A stretch of 64,000 nt of DNA from Psychrosphaera ytuae. GTDB lineage: Bacteria; Pseudomonadota; Gammaproteobacteria; Enterobacterales; Alteromonadaceae. The notes below the pieces were generated by a model that had not been told where the DNA came from, searched no databases, and saw nothing but the letters and a program-made list of their open reading frames with translations. Positions 17,278-26,894 of the stretch are shown in pieces (the stretch's first letter is position 1; each line of letters opens with the position of its first letter). Both the position numbers and the translations under genes were made by a program. The DNA is taken from contig NZ_CP072110.1 of assembly GCF_017638545.1 (NCBI RefSeq), positions 2,790,001 to 2,854,000 on the forward strand. The letters run 5' to 3'.

Positions 17278-18717
17278 TTATATAGATAATAGTTGCTTAT
17301 ATAGAGATTGGTAAGTATTCGCCGCTCTTTGCCATGAAAAATTACAACTCATAGCATTGTGTTGGGCATAGTGTAGCTTTTGAGGGTGCGTCAGGTAGAG
17401 TAAGGCGGCTCTACGCAGGGCTGAAGACAAGGATGCGACTTCTGGTTGTGCGAACAATATCCCATTGCCGTTGTGGTCGTTTATATCAATTACTGTATCG
17501 ACCAAGCCGCCTACTTTGCGAGCTATAGGCAAGGTTCCGTAAGCCAAAGCATGCATTTGAGTAAGTCCACATGGCTCGAACAACGAGGGAATTAAAAAGA
17601 AGTCAGCCCCCGCCATAACTTGATGGTTAATTTCGTCTGAATACCCATTGAAGAAAAACAATTGCTCAGGGTACTGAAGCATTAACTCTTGTAGTTGCTC
17701 TGTGAATTTGGGGTTACCTGTGCCAATGATGACGAATTGCACTGGATGTTCTAAGACGTCCAGTATACTTGGCAACATGTATTCCAAACCTTTTTGCTCT
17801 GTCAGTCGGCTGACTTGTGCAAAGACAGGGATGTCCTTGTTTATAGGTAAGCCAGCCCACTTCTGTAACGCACTTTTGTTTAGTGACTTTTTGTCGAGGT
17901 GATCAATGTCATATTGCTGAGTTAAGTATTTATCATTGCTGGGGTTCCAAATGTCGTAATCACAACCATTCAGAATGCCAGTAAGCTTATCTTTATAGGC
18001 CATAAAAGTATTTTGGAGTTGATGAGACCCTAATTCGGATAATAACTCTGTAGCGTAATTAGGACTTACCGCAATGACTTTGTCACTGTATTTAATTGCC
18101 AAAGTTAGATAGTTAACTCTGTTGTTTACACGCTCCTCTTCTGGCAATAGCACAGACAAACCGCCTAATTCTGAGATATCAAACTCACCTTGAAACGCAC
18201 CATTGTGAATGGTTAAGACACTGTGGACATTGGCGCTCAAGTGATATTTTGCAAAAAGAGGAACCAGTCCAGTGTGCCAGTCATTACAGTGGTAAATATT
18301 TGGCTTGAAACCGACAAGTTCGGAGTAATCTCTAAAAAACTGCACAATTGCATAGCTGAAAAGGCCAAACCTTAAACCATTGTCGGCAAAGGCTTGATAA
18401 TCGTGGTCGTAAAGGCCATCTCGATCAAATAGGTCGTTAATCGCAAAAGTTACAATATCAAGACCACGGTGATTAAATTGACGAACGGTAACTGCAAAGG
18501 TCTGGTCACTGCCTATATTTTCAAGCTCAAATTGGCAGACTTGCGACATGGTCGGTAAATCTGGTAAATGATTGAGCACTTGATAATGAGGTAAGGCCAA
18601 TAGACAAGAAAAATCCATGGTCGACAGATGCTCGGGTAAATGACGCGCAACATCGGCTAACCCACCGGTTTTTACTAGACCATCTACTTCTGAGACGGCA
18701 AATAGAATATTGGCCAT
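17278..18717 (-). CDS. glgA: glycogen synthase (ADP-glucose type) GlgA
   Basis: 479 residues, GT5 family. It extends alpha-1,4-glucan chains from ADP-glucose. The N-terminal KTGGLADV motif binds the ADP-glucose phosphate, VLTIHNGAFQGEF and CNDWHTGLVPL are family signatures, and the C-terminal SLFEPCGLTQMHALAYGTLPI lobe holds the acceptor site. A good SD (AAGGAAAGG) precedes the ATG at 18717. No glgB, glgC, glgP or glgX is adjacent, unlike the common glg operon. Downstream of rsmC on the same strand with a short gap (26 bases), so possibly cotranscribed with trmB-rsmC. Confidence 0.93.
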   Translation of the reverse strand: MANILFAVSEVDGLVKTGGLADVARHLPEHLSTMDFSCLLALPHYQVLNHLPDLPTMSQVCQFELENIGSDQTFAVTVRQFNHRGLDIVTFAINDLFDRDGLYDHDYQAFADNGLRFGLFSYAIVQFFRDYSELVGFKPNIYHCNDWHTGLVPLFAKYHLSANVHSVLTIHNGAFQGEFDISELGGLSVLLPEEERVNNRVNYLTLAIKYSDKVIAVSPNYATELLSELGSHQLQNTFMAYKDKLTGILNGCDYDIWNPSNDKYLTQQYDIDHLDKKSLNKSALQKWAGLPINKDIPVFAQVSRLTEQKGLEYMLPSILDVLEHPVQFVIIGTGNPKFTEQLQELMLQYPEQLFFFNGYSDEINHQVMAGADFFLIPSLFEPCGLTQMHALAYGTLPIARKVGGLVDTVIDINDHNGNGILFAQPEVASLSSALRRAALLYLTHPQKLHYAQHNAMSCNFSWQRAANTYQSLYKQLLSI

Positions 18718-18743
18718 GACCTTTCCTTGGCGATTTATCCCAT

Positions 18744-19838
18744 TTACTTGATGTGGTAAACGCTAAACCGCTTGTTATTGACTATGGTATTTGCTGATTT
18801 TAAAAACTTAGCAAACCAGTCTTGGTATGGCAAAAAGGAATTTGCAACAATCCACATTTGATACCTGGACTTAAGTCGTGCTTTACTCCCTTTTAAGAAG
18901 GATTCAACGATGCTGTAATCCGTATTGATACCTGTGTGAAAGGGTGGGTTAGATACAATAAAGTCGTATTGGTGTTGTTTGCTAATTTGACCTAAACCAT
19001 TGGAGTGAATGGCAGTACCGTCAATACCATTGAGCTCAAAGCTGCGTCGAGTGCTTTCAACGGCTAGAGCATCTACGTCTAATGCATCGATATTAACGTC
19101 AAATGCTTTTGCGAGTGTTGTTGCGATAACACCACAACCACATCCAAAATCCAGACCTCGGCCTTGTAATGAATGAATGTGTTGCAGCAATAAGTCAGTA
19201 CCGGCGTCTAATTTAGTCGCGCTAAAAACACCTGGTAATGACGCTAGTTGTAAGTCTACAGTGATAGCTTGGCCACTTGCGCCTTGTGTTTTGACTTGAG
19301 TGCTGGTGGTGTTAAACCAATCCTCTAGGCTAGCCTCAGAAGCTCGGTTGTTATAGACGCCATGAAACAACATGCAGTGACGTGCAGCATCTAATTTTTT
19401 GCTAGCGTAAACGTATGGCTTTAAGCCTTTATCACAACTTTTAACACCGCCTTTTTTCTCACCAACGACAAACCAATCGGCGTCTTCCGCCAACAATTGG
19501 CTGACCATCGAAGTGTAATACTCAAAGCGCTGTTTAGTTTTGGGATAATAGATAATTACCGCATTAAATTGAGGCAGGGGAGCGGCCTTGTTGTTATTGG
19601 CTGAGAGCCAAGCGCCAGTATACACTCCCTCTAAACTTTGAATCGATGAGGTTTGTGCCGATAGCGTTTCATAGGTGTCGGCAAATGGTGTGAATACATG
19701 CCAAGTAATGTCGGGGCGAGCTTCAGAAAAAGCTCGCAAAGCATTATCAGGTAGAGCATCTACCAAAAGCACATGGCCGCTTGGTAGGTGTTCTATATTG
19801 CGCTCGATAACTTGGTTTTCGGCAAAGAGTTGGCTCAT
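18744..19838 (-). CDS. rsmC: 16S rRNA (guanine1207-N2)-methyltransferase RsmC
   Basis: 364 residues, two methyltransferase-like domains as in E. coli RsmC. The N-terminal one is degenerate and the C-terminal one carries the SAM site (LDFGCGCGVIATTLA) and the NPPF catalytic motif (FIVSNPPFHTGINTDYS), with a typical RsmC end. It methylates N2 of G1207 in 16S rRNA. The start lies three bases after the trmB stop, so the two RNA methyltransferase genes form a unit. Confidence 0.93.
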   Translation of the reverse strand: MSQLFAENQVIERNIEHLPSGHVLLVDALPDNALRAFSEARPDITWHVFTPFADTYETLSAQTSSIQSLEGVYTGAWLSANNNKAAPLPQFNAVIIYYPKTKQRFEYYTSMVSQLLAEDADWFVVGEKKGGVKSCDKGLKPYVYASKKLDAARHCMLFHGVYNNRASEASLEDWFNTTSTQVKTQGASGQAITVDLQLASLPGVFSATKLDAGTDLLLQHIHSLQGRGLDFGCGCGVIATTLAKAFDVNIDALDVDALAVESTRRSFELNGIDGTAIHSNGLGQISKQHQYDFIVSNPPFHTGINTDYSIVESFLKGSKARLKSRYQMWIVANSFLPYQDWFAKFLKSANTIVNNKRFSVYHIK

Positions 19839-19841
19839 TAG

Positions 19842-20591
19842 CTAGCTAACTCGCTCAAACATAATATCCCAAACACCGTGACCTAAACGGTGGCCACGTT
19901 GCTCAAATTTAGTCAGAGGTCGCGAGTCAGGGCGTTCGACAAAAATACTGGTTTTGTTTTCTTCACTGTTGATTTTAGCTGCAATGTTAGCGAAGCCTTC
20001 TGCCTCGTTCATTACTTCAATCATGTGCTCTGCGTAGTTTTCCCAGTCGGTTGCCATGTGGAAAACGCCACCAATGGCCAATTTACTTCTCAAACTCTGA
20101 ACAAACTCCGGCTGAACAATACGACGTTTGTGATGGCGCTTTTTGTGCCATGGATCTGGGAAGAACAATTGCACTGTGCTCAGCGAGGCCTCTGGAATAC
20201 AGTCGCGTAATATCTCAACCGCATCGTGGTTATATACACGTAAGTTGTTTACCCCAGCTTCATGCGCCGTAGCTAGACACGCTCCCACACCTGGTAGGTG
20301 AACTTCGATACCAATGAAGTTTTTGTCCGGGGCATTTTTGGCCATCTCAACTAAAGAGGCGCCCATGCCAAAGCCGATTTCTAAAACCACAGGGTTGTCG
20401 TTACCAAACACTTCAGCGAAATCCAGTAATTGCTTTGAGTGCTCCAAGCCCATTGTTGGCCAGTACGTATCAAGGGCTTTTTGTTGACCTTTGGTCAAAC
20501 GCCCTTCGCGTTTTACAAAACTTTTAATAGTTCGTATGTACTTACCTTCTGCTTTCGCTTTTTCAATGGCTTCTTGGTTTTTGTCTGTCAT
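19842..20591 (-). CDS. trmB: tRNA (guanine46-N7)-methyltransferase TrmB
   Basis: 249 residues from the ATG at 20591; an in-frame TTG two codons upstream is less likely, and neither has a strong SD. TrmB makes m7G46 in the tRNA variable loop. Motifs seen: SAM site EIGFGMGASLVEMA, IGIEVHLPGVG, and the family signature FFPDPWHKKRHHKRRIV. Head of a trmB-rsmC(-glgA) minus-strand run, divergent from mutY across a 153-base promoter gap. Confidence 0.94.
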   Translation of the reverse strand: MTDKNQEAIEKAKAEGKYIRTIKSFVKREGRLTKGQQKALDTYWPTMGLEHSKQLLDFAEVFGNDNPVVLEIGFGMGASLVEMAKNAPDKNFIGIEVHLPGVGACLATAHEAGVNNLRVYNHDAVEILRDCIPEASLSTVQLFFPDPWHKKRHHKRRIVQPEFVQSLRSKLAIGGVFHMATDWENYAEHMIEVMNEAEGFANIAAKINSEENKTSIFVERPDSRPLTKFEQRGHRLGHGVWDIMFERVS

Positions 20592-20744
20592 TAGCAATTA
20601 ACTTTTTAAATTGGTCAAAATTGGCGCGCATTATCTTACAGGCTCGATTTTCCCTCAAGTGGTTTAATCTAAAACTGAGTTTTTTTGGTATCATGCGCAA
20701 CGAATGTATTAAATGAACCTTTATTATAGGTTGTTGTAATTAAG

Positions 20745-21845
20745 ATGACAGTTAACACCTCAGCAGAAACATACCCGGCTTCAATTAAGTGCTCGGATGC
20801 CAGTTGGTTTCAAAACCAAGTTTTGGATTGGTACGATAAATATGGCCGTAAGCACCTCCCTTGGCAACAGGATGTTAACCCTTATAAGGTTTGGCTGTCA
20901 GAAGTCATGCTCCAACAAACTCAAGTAAAAACCGTCATCCCTTATTTCGAATCTTTCATGAGTCGCTTTCCGAGTGTCGTTGATTTAGCTAATGCGGATG
21001 AAGACGAAGTTTTGCATTTGTGGACTGGCCTTGGTTATTACGCCCGAGCGAGAAATCTGCACAAGGCGGCAAAGAGGGTTCGTGATCAGTACGCAGGACA
21101 GTTTCCGACGGAGTTTGACCAAGTCTTGGATTTACCTGGGATTGGCCGTTCTACGGCAGGCGCAGTACTGTCACTTGGTGATGGCCAACATCACCCCATT
21201 TTGGACGGAAACGTCAAACGAGTACTAACCCGCTTTTTTGCTGTACAAGGGTGGCCTGGTAAAAAGTCCGTTGAGAATGAACTGTGGCAATACGCTGAGC
21301 AGCTCACTTCGAAAACACGGCCGAGTAATTTTAACCAAGTTATGATGGACCTAGGGGCAACAGTTTGTACTCGAACCAAGCCTAATTGTGACACTTGCCC
21401 TCTGTCTGATAAATGCTTAGCAAAAGCTCAGGGTCGACAAACGGAGTTTCCTTTTTCCAAACCGAAAAAAGAAAAGCCAATCAAGTTTTGTTATATGTTG
21501 ATGTTGGTCAAAGGTGACAAAGTACAAATGTATCAACGCCCTAAACAAGGTATTTGGGGAGGGCTGTATAGCTTTCCTGAGTTTGAGTCACTCAATGACG
21601 TTGAGCTGTCCTTAGCGAATATCAAGATAGAGTTAGAGGACGTTGAGATTGACGAAGAAGCTTTGTTCCGTCATACCTTTAGCCACTATCATTTAGACAT
21701 TCAGCCGATAATAATTCGAATAGATGACAAGGCTTTGGGCTATGAAATCGCAGAACACAATCAGCTTTGGCTGCCTTTAGCACCTAATGAGCGACCTAAA
21801 GTCGGCTTGTCAGCGGTCGCTGAAAAACTGCTTAACCAAATCTGA
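20745..21845 (+). CDS. mutY: adenine DNA glycosylase MutY
   Basis: 366 residues. MutY removes A opposite 8-oxoguanine. Visible: catalytic Glu in LSEVMLQQTQV, helix-hairpin-helix DLPGIGRSTAGAVLSLG, Asp in the following loop (PILDGNVKRVL), the [4Fe-4S] cysteines (CTRTKPNCDTCPLSDKC, spacing C-x6-C-x2-C-x5-C), and a C-terminal NUDIX-like domain that recognises 8-oxoG. yggX follows by 75 bases, the usual gammaproteobacterial pair. Confidence 0.96.
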   Translation: MTVNTSAETYPASIKCSDASWFQNQVLDWYDKYGRKHLPWQQDVNPYKVWLSEVMLQQTQVKTVIPYFESFMSRFPSVVDLANADEDEVLHLWTGLGYYARARNLHKAAKRVRDQYAGQFPTEFDQVLDLPGIGRSTAGAVLSLGDGQHHPILDGNVKRVLTRFFAVQGWPGKKSVENELWQYAEQLTSKTRPSNFNQVMMDLGATVCTRTKPNCDTCPLSDKCLAKAQGRQTEFPFSKPKKEKPIKFCYMLMLVKGDKVQMYQRPKQGIWGGLYSFPEFESLNDVELSLANIKIELEDVEIDEEALFRHTFSHYHLDIQPIIIRIDDKALGYEIAEHNQLWLPLAPNERPKVGLSAVAEKLLNQI

Positions 21846-21920
21846 TTGGCATAGTTGGCGCTGGGGCTTTACAATAGCGGCATAAAATTGATTTAAGACT
21901 TAATAACTGGAGCCAACATC

Positions 21921-22190
21921 ATGGCAAGAACTGTATTTTGTGAATATTTAAAAAAAGAAGCCGATGGCTTGGACTTTCAATTGTACCCAGGTGAAGTGGG
22001 TGCACGCATTTTTAATAATATTTCCAAAGAAGCATGGGCTGAATGGCAAAAAAAACAAGTTATGTTGATCAACGAACACAAGTTGTCGATGATTAATCCA
22101 GAACACCGTGAGCTCTTGGAAAAGACCATGATTGGTTTTTTGTTTGAAGGTGAAGAAGTCAAAATCGACGGGTACGTGCCAAAGGCGTAA
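21921..22190 (+). CDS. yggX: probable Fe(2+)-trafficking protein YggX
   Basis: 89 residues; full-length match to the small YggX family (MARTVFCEYLKKEADGLDF, EAWAEWQKKQVMLINEHKL). YggX is SoxRS-linked in enteric bacteria and protects labile Fe-S clusters and limits iron-driven oxidation; Cys7 is the conserved cysteine. It sits directly after mutY, an arrangement conserved across gammaproteobacteria, consistent with a shared role in oxidative damage. Terminator follows. Confidence 0.95.
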   Translation: MARTVFCEYLKKEADGLDFQLYPGEVGARIFNNISKEAWAEWQKKQVMLINEHKLSMINPEHRELLEKTMIGFLFEGEEVKIDGYVPKA

Positions 22191-22219
22191 TTGATGATTT
22201 AAGTTTTGTCGATATGACT

Positions 22220-22247
22220 AAAAAGCCGACGTTGAAGTCGGCTTTTT
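22220..22247. terminator. bidirectional terminator after yggX
   Basis: 11-bp perfect stem AAAAAGCCGAC (22220-22230) / GTCGGCTTTTT (22237-22247) with a 6-base loop. It serves mutY-yggX and the convergent hybrid kinase ending at 22275. Confidence 0.92.
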
Positions 22248-22274
22248 GTTGTGTGCTTGTTAGAAAGCCGGCAG

Positions 22275-25118
22275 TTAGAACTTGTCGTCAATTTCTAACG
22301 AAGGGGTATCCGGTTGATACTCTTCTTTGATAAAGGTAATTACCTGATTAAATTGCTTTAATATTTGGGTATATAGCGCTTCGATGTTTTCTTGGCTCAT
22401 ACCGATAGCTTGGTTTTCAAGTTCTAAAGCAGAATCAAATAGCGGCATGGCACCAACACTTTTAGACATAGATTTAAACTGGTGTGCTAAGTTTTTGATG
22501 TTCTCACGCTCGTTGTTTTGAATGCTGTCACCAATCTTATCAATAAGCTCGTTACCGCGAGTTTTGAACATTTCTAAGTACTTTAAGTGACGGCTTTTGT
22601 CATTGCCTAAATAGCTAATTAAAACCGATTGTTGGATGGGTTCGTTTGCATAGTTAACAGGCTCTATAGGTTTAGTGCGAGTCGCTTCTTGAACCAGTTT
22701 TGTGGTCTCGTTTTCTTCTAGTTTTAGCCACTTGTTCATTACGACTTCTAGGTCACTGAGCTCTAACGGCTTAGTTAAATAACCATCCATCCCTAGACTA
22801 ATACACTTTTGCTCTTCACCTTTAAGGGCATTAGCTGTAATTGCAACCACTCGGGTAAAGTCTGCGTCTTCAGCGCGTTTTGGTCCCTCTTCGCGAATCG
22901 TTTTAATGACGTCATAACCGCTTTTATTCGGCATGTGTAAGTCGGTTAAAACCAGTGGATAGTTGTTAGCACGCCACATATCGATCGCCTCTTGACCGTC
23001 ATTGGCAACCTCAACGGCATAACCTAGCATATTGAGCTGTTCAGTGATCACTTGCTGATTCATAGCATTATCTTCAGCTAGTAATACAAGTTGGTTTTTC
23101 TCGCGAGCTTCGTCAATGCTCATGGTCTGGATGACATTATGAGTTGATTCTATTGCTGTTTCTGGCTCGTGCTGTTTGTTATCTGCAACATCCTGAATTA
23201 ATTCTAACAACCCACTGCGGCACAATGGCATCGCATGCATGTACCAGATACGTTCGTGCTCTTGCACTTGATTTTCAATAGTGTTGCTCAGGACTAGGAA
23301 GCGTGTTTTTTGAAGGTTTGGCTGTTCTAATAAATCGTAAATTACCTTCAAGGTCTCATCGTGATAATTCGTAGCGTCTATGACCCAAATAGACTGATGA
23401 GTTGGGTCACAGTGATAGGTACCGGCAATGTGTTTGAGACCTTCCACTGAATGGGCTATGTCAACATTGGCTGAGTAATGTTTGACGTAGGCTTCCATCG
23501 AATTAATGTGGTGATAATCGCTAGAGAAGCAAACTAAATCTAATTCGGAAAAGTCATAGGTTTTAGTGTGGCCAGACGCGTTACTAGAGCGCAAAGGAAG
23601 TGAAACGGTAAATTCCGACCCTTCTCCTAGCTCAGATTTGACGTTGATATGACCGTACATTAAGTCAGTTAATCGCTGACAAATTGTCAAACCTAATCCC
23701 GTACCACCAAACTGTCGAGTCACCGAACCTTCTGCTTGGCTGAACGGTTGGAATACGTAGTTTACTTGTCGTTCTGTCATACCTTTACCGTTGTCGATAA
23801 CGCGTAACACAACATTGGTAAATTCTAAATTAGACTCGCTGATCTCAGCTCGGATTTGCACCACACCTTTTTTGGTTTTTGAGGTGTTAGTAAACTTGAT
23901 CGCGTTACCAGCTAGGTTAAATAAGATTTGGCGAATACGAATCGGGTCGCCAATTAGATTTTCACTGATTGCTGGGTCGCAATAAATGCGCAGATCAATA
24001 TTCTTTTGCTCTGCAACAGATAGTAATGTTCGTCCAACTGCTTCTACGATCGAGTTGATAGACATAGGAATACTTTCAACTTCGAGCTTTCCAGCTTCAA
24101 TTTTTGAGAAGTCCAAGATGTCATCGATAATCCGTAGCAATGAAAATGCGGATTCGCGAATAGTGTCCGATAAACGGAATTGGTTTTGATTCAATGTGCT
24201 TTTACGAAGTAAATCAATTGAGCCTATAATGCCGTTCATCGGGGTGCGGATTTCATGGCTCATGGTCGCTAAGAACGTCGACTTAGATTCGTTGGCTTGC
24301 TCTGCCTCTTCCATCGCTATTCGTAACGCATTGGTGCGTTCGTTAATTTTGTTTTCCATTTCTTGAGCGAGTTTATCGTTGGCGATATCGAGTTCTTGAT
24401 TGTCTTTGATAAGGCTATCGATTTTTTTAAATAGAGTGTTGATCGTCGCTGCAAGTGTAGAAAATGGCCCAAAACGCTTTGGTGCAAGTCTCTTATCAAA
24501 CTTGTTTTTATTGGTGATTAAATTCGTTTCTGCAATCAAAGGCATTGCGTCTGAATTGACGGCATTATTAAGCATAACCGCAATAATACGAGTAAGAACA
24601 ATAGCGCCAAGTAAACAAGCTACAAATAGGCTGAGAATAAAACCAAAGTCTGTTTTTTGTTTTAGCATAGTGCCGATGATGAGACCGGCCTCTTCACCGT
24701 CGACTAAAATAATTTTGCGAATCTCGACCCAGCTGTTTAGGTCCGAAACGTGGTTGGCCAAAATCGGGCTGGGTATATAGCCCTCTAAGCTAGCCGTTGC
24801 AGCTTGGCTTTTCAGCTGACCTTTTTCTAAGCGGTATAGAAAAAACGCTTTTTTGTCTGATTCGCCATGAATGGCATTGATATAAGATTGGGCTGCGCTC
24901 TTTTGCTCAGGGTCTAATACATACTCAGGCATGCCAGCAACGGCAGAGTCGACGTGCTTTTGTAAACTGGCCGTCAATTGGTCGGGTTTTAGCCACTGAG
25001 AGAATGTGTAGATGCCACCAAATCCGGCCATTACGGTTAAACAGCCGAACAGAATTAGCCAGATTAAAAGTACGTGAGATATCCGTAAAAACTTCTGCTT
25101 TTGATTTTTTTTATCCAT
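22275..25118 (-). CDS. BarA-like tripartite hybrid histidine kinase (HisKA-HATPase-REC-HPt)
   Basis: 947 residues. Order: N-terminal membrane helix (about 13-37), periplasmic segment, second helix (about 158-180), linker, HisKA with H box TMSHEIRTPMNGIIG, HATPase with N box (NLAGNAIKF), DNGKGM and GGTGLGLTI, a divergent receiver-like region, a true receiver (PLVLTDLHMPNKSG with phospho-Asp), and a C-terminal HPt domain with LAHQFKSMSKSVGAM. This is the phosphorelay layout of BarA, TorS and ArcB-type kinases. It is divergent from a REC-EAL gene 143 bases away, which is the most likely phosphorelay target. Because barA in Alteromonadales normally sits beside rlmD/relA, this is probably a paralogue. 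Confidence 0.88.
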   Translation of the reverse strand: MDKKNQKQKFLRISHVLLIWLILFGCLTVMAGFGGIYTFSQWLKPDQLTASLQKHVDSAVAGMPEYVLDPEQKSAAQSYINAIHGESDKKAFFLYRLEKGQLKSQAATASLEGYIPSPILANHVSDLNSWVEIRKIILVDGEEAGLIIGTMLKQKTDFGFILSLFVACLLGAIVLTRIIAVMLNNAVNSDAMPLIAETNLITNKNKFDKRLAPKRFGPFSTLAATINTLFKKIDSLIKDNQELDIANDKLAQEMENKINERTNALRIAMEEAEQANESKSTFLATMSHEIRTPMNGIIGSIDLLRKSTLNQNQFRLSDTIRESAFSLLRIIDDILDFSKIEAGKLEVESIPMSINSIVEAVGRTLLSVAEQKNIDLRIYCDPAISENLIGDPIRIRQILFNLAGNAIKFTNTSKTKKGVVQIRAEISESNLEFTNVVLRVIDNGKGMTERQVNYVFQPFSQAEGSVTRQFGGTGLGLTICQRLTDLMYGHINVKSELGEGSEFTVSLPLRSSNASGHTKTYDFSELDLVCFSSDYHHINSMEAYVKHYSANVDIAHSVEGLKHIAGTYHCDPTHQSIWVIDATNYHDETLKVIYDLLEQPNLQKTRFLVLSNTIENQVQEHERIWYMHAMPLCRSGLLELIQDVADNKQHEPETAIESTHNVIQTMSIDEAREKNQLVLLAEDNAMNQQVITEQLNMLGYAVEVANDGQEAIDMWRANNYPLVLTDLHMPNKSGYDVIKTIREEGPKRAEDADFTRVVAITANALKGEEQKCISLGMDGYLTKPLELSDLEVVMNKWLKLEENETTKLVQEATRTKPIEPVNYANEPIQQSVLISYLGNDKSRHLKYLEMFKTRGNELIDKIGDSIQNNERENIKNLAHQFKSMSKSVGAMPLFDSALELENQAIGMSQENIEALYTQILKQFNQVITFIKEEYQPDTPSLEIDDKF

Positions 25119-25261
25119 GAAATACGAACTTTATTTATTGATTATTGTTCTGAACTAGCTTAATAATATGTAACAGGTTGTTCACTTTTTGCATACAAAC
25201 GACGCATTTGTAGACAATACCTGTTTCAACTCAGTTTAATCAAGGTTTTTGTGTTGGGAAT

Positions 25262-26416
25262 ATGGAATATATCAATTTATTAAACAAGATCACTGCAGTC
25301 GATGACGATCCGTTTTTCCTGCACTTTATAGAAGATAAGTTCCAAGAAATAGGTATAAGCAACATCAACTTATACAGCGACCCAAATGCTGGATTAGAAA
25401 GCCTAATTGTAAAGTCTGACTTCAATGATATTGTCTTAGTTGACCTACAAATGCCTGAAATCGACGGCATCGCTTTTTTAAAACTATTAGGCGACGCTGG
25501 CTACAAGGGGCAAGTTATTGTTATAAGTGGCTTCGAATCAAAAGTATTGTCTATGGCTGAGTCCATCGCCAAACAACGCAATTTGGCCATTTTAGGACAG
25601 TTAACCAAACCTTTTTCAGCCCAACAGCTCAATGGTTTAGTGGATAGAGCATTGTCTCGAATTTTATCTGCCGAAAATGCTGAGCTAGCAGCGACAATTG
25701 GTAATTACGATCCTGATATTTTTGAAATCAACGAAGAAACCCTATTTCCGGTAATTCAGCCGCAAATTGAGCTGGGCTCAGAAAATATTGTTGGCTATGA
25801 AATCTTATCTCGTCTCAAAGCGCAGGATGGTTCGATTATTTATCCAAGCCAGTTTATTTCTGACTTTGAAGAAAATGGGCGGATCTCTGAATTTAACAAA
25901 GTCCTGTTTCGCTCCTCATTCGCCAGAATGGCAAAATACGACAACGTTAAGTTTTCAATGAATTTATCGATGCGCGACTTAAACTCTCATCGAATAGTTG
26001 ATGACATTGATTCATTGCTCAATGAGTTTGGTGTTCAGCCGAGTCGATTGACGATAGAAATTACCGAAACGTGCTTAGTCGAAAATTTATTAACAGCTCA
26101 AGAAATCGCGACGAGATTGCGTTTATTGGGGTGCTCATTGGCTATCGATGATTATGGTACTGGTTATTCCACAATGAAGCAGCTTACGGAATTTCCATTT
26201 CAGGAATTAAAAATCGATAGGCAATACATCAGTTCTTGTCACACTCACGAAGAAAACCAAATTATTATTCGTTCTACCGTTGAAATGGCAAAAGCATTAG
26301 GTATGCGAGTTGTCGCTGAGGGTGTAGAAACAAAACAAGAACTGGCATTCGTCAAAGAAGCCGGCATCGAAATTGTCCAAGGTTATTACTATTCCAAACC
26401 TTATGTTTGGGCTTAA
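25262..26416 (+). CDS. response regulator with EAL c-di-GMP phosphodiesterase domain
   Basis: 384 residues: receiver domain (about 10-125) with phospho-acceptor Asp61 (VLVDLQMPEIDG), then an EAL domain (about 145-384). Catalytic and metal residues look intact: the glutamate in the EAL position (GYEILSR), NLSMRDL, IEITETCL, AIDDYGTGYS, LKIDRQYI and VVAEGVET. So an active c-di-GMP hydrolase under phosphorylation control is likely, similar in plan to VieA-type regulators. It lies divergent from the hybrid kinase; the short shared promoter gap suggests a functional pair. Start is ATG at 25262. Confidence 0.88.
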   Translation: MEYINLLNKITAVDDDPFFLHFIEDKFQEIGISNINLYSDPNAGLESLIVKSDFNDIVLVDLQMPEIDGIAFLKLLGDAGYKGQVIVISGFESKVLSMAESIAKQRNLAILGQLTKPFSAQQLNGLVDRALSRILSAENAELAATIGNYDPDIFEINEETLFPVIQPQIELGSENIVGYEILSRLKAQDGSIIYPSQFISDFEENGRISEFNKVLFRSSFARMAKYDNVKFSMNLSMRDLNSHRIVDDIDSLLNEFGVQPSRLTIEITETCLVENLLTAQEIATRLRLLGCSLAIDDYGTGYSTMKQLTEFPFQELKIDRQYISSCHTHEENQIIIRSTVEMAKALGMRVVAEGVETKQELAFVKEAGIEIVQGYYYSKPYVWA

Positions 26417-26501
26417 CCTGGCGATCTTCTAATCAAAGTGGCGATATTTTGCATTGTATGTATAAATATCGCTCAGTCGAACAAAGTATTTAAAAAACTA
26501 G

Positions 26502-26530
26502 TTGACTTAAATACCCAAAATCCGTTTAAT
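26502..26530 (+). promoter_or_regulatory. sigma70 promoter of the tRNA operon
   Basis: TTGACT (26502-26507), 17-base spacer, TTTAAT (26525-26530), preceded by an A/T-rich stretch resembling an UP element and followed by a GC-rich discriminator (CGCCGC). This is a textbook stable-RNA promoter, likely under stringent control, about 45 bases before the first tRNA. Confidence 0.8.
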
Positions 26531-26576
26531 ACACGCCGCACGAAGCAGTAATGCTTAGCGCAAGATTGCACTTAGT

Positions 26577-26652
26577 GCCTCGATAGCTCAGTCGGTAGAG
26601 CAGGGGATTGAAAATCCCCGTGTCGGTGGTTCGATTCCGCCTCGAGGCACCA
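26577..26652 (+). tRNA. tRNA-Phe (GAA), copy 1
   Basis: 76 bases, CCA encoded. Acceptor GCCTCGA / TCGAGGC, D arm GCTC/GAGC, anticodon arm GGGGA-TTGAAAA-TCCCC with anticodon GAA, T arm GGTGG-TTCGATT-CCGCC. First of three tRNAs behind one promoter. Confidence 0.97.
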
Positions 26653-26700
26653 TTCATCTGAATGGTGTAATTTGAAGAAAATCCCGTAAGGGTTGGTGTC

Positions 26701-26776
<76 letters not shown>

Positions 26777-26818
26777 TTTCTTCTTTTCGTACATCTCGTA
26801 CAAGCACATATCTAATGT

Positions 26819-26894
26819 GCCTCGATAGCTCAGTCGGTAGAGCAGGGGATTGAAAATCCCCGTGTCGGTGGTTCGATTCCGCCTCGAGGCACCA
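26819..26894 (+). tRNA. tRNA-Phe (GAA), copy 2
   Basis: 76 bases and identical to copy 1 at 26577-26652. Its last 16 bases (CCGCCTCGAGGCACCA) are repeated three more times downstream at 132-base intervals (see the tandem repeat entry). Confidence 0.97.
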
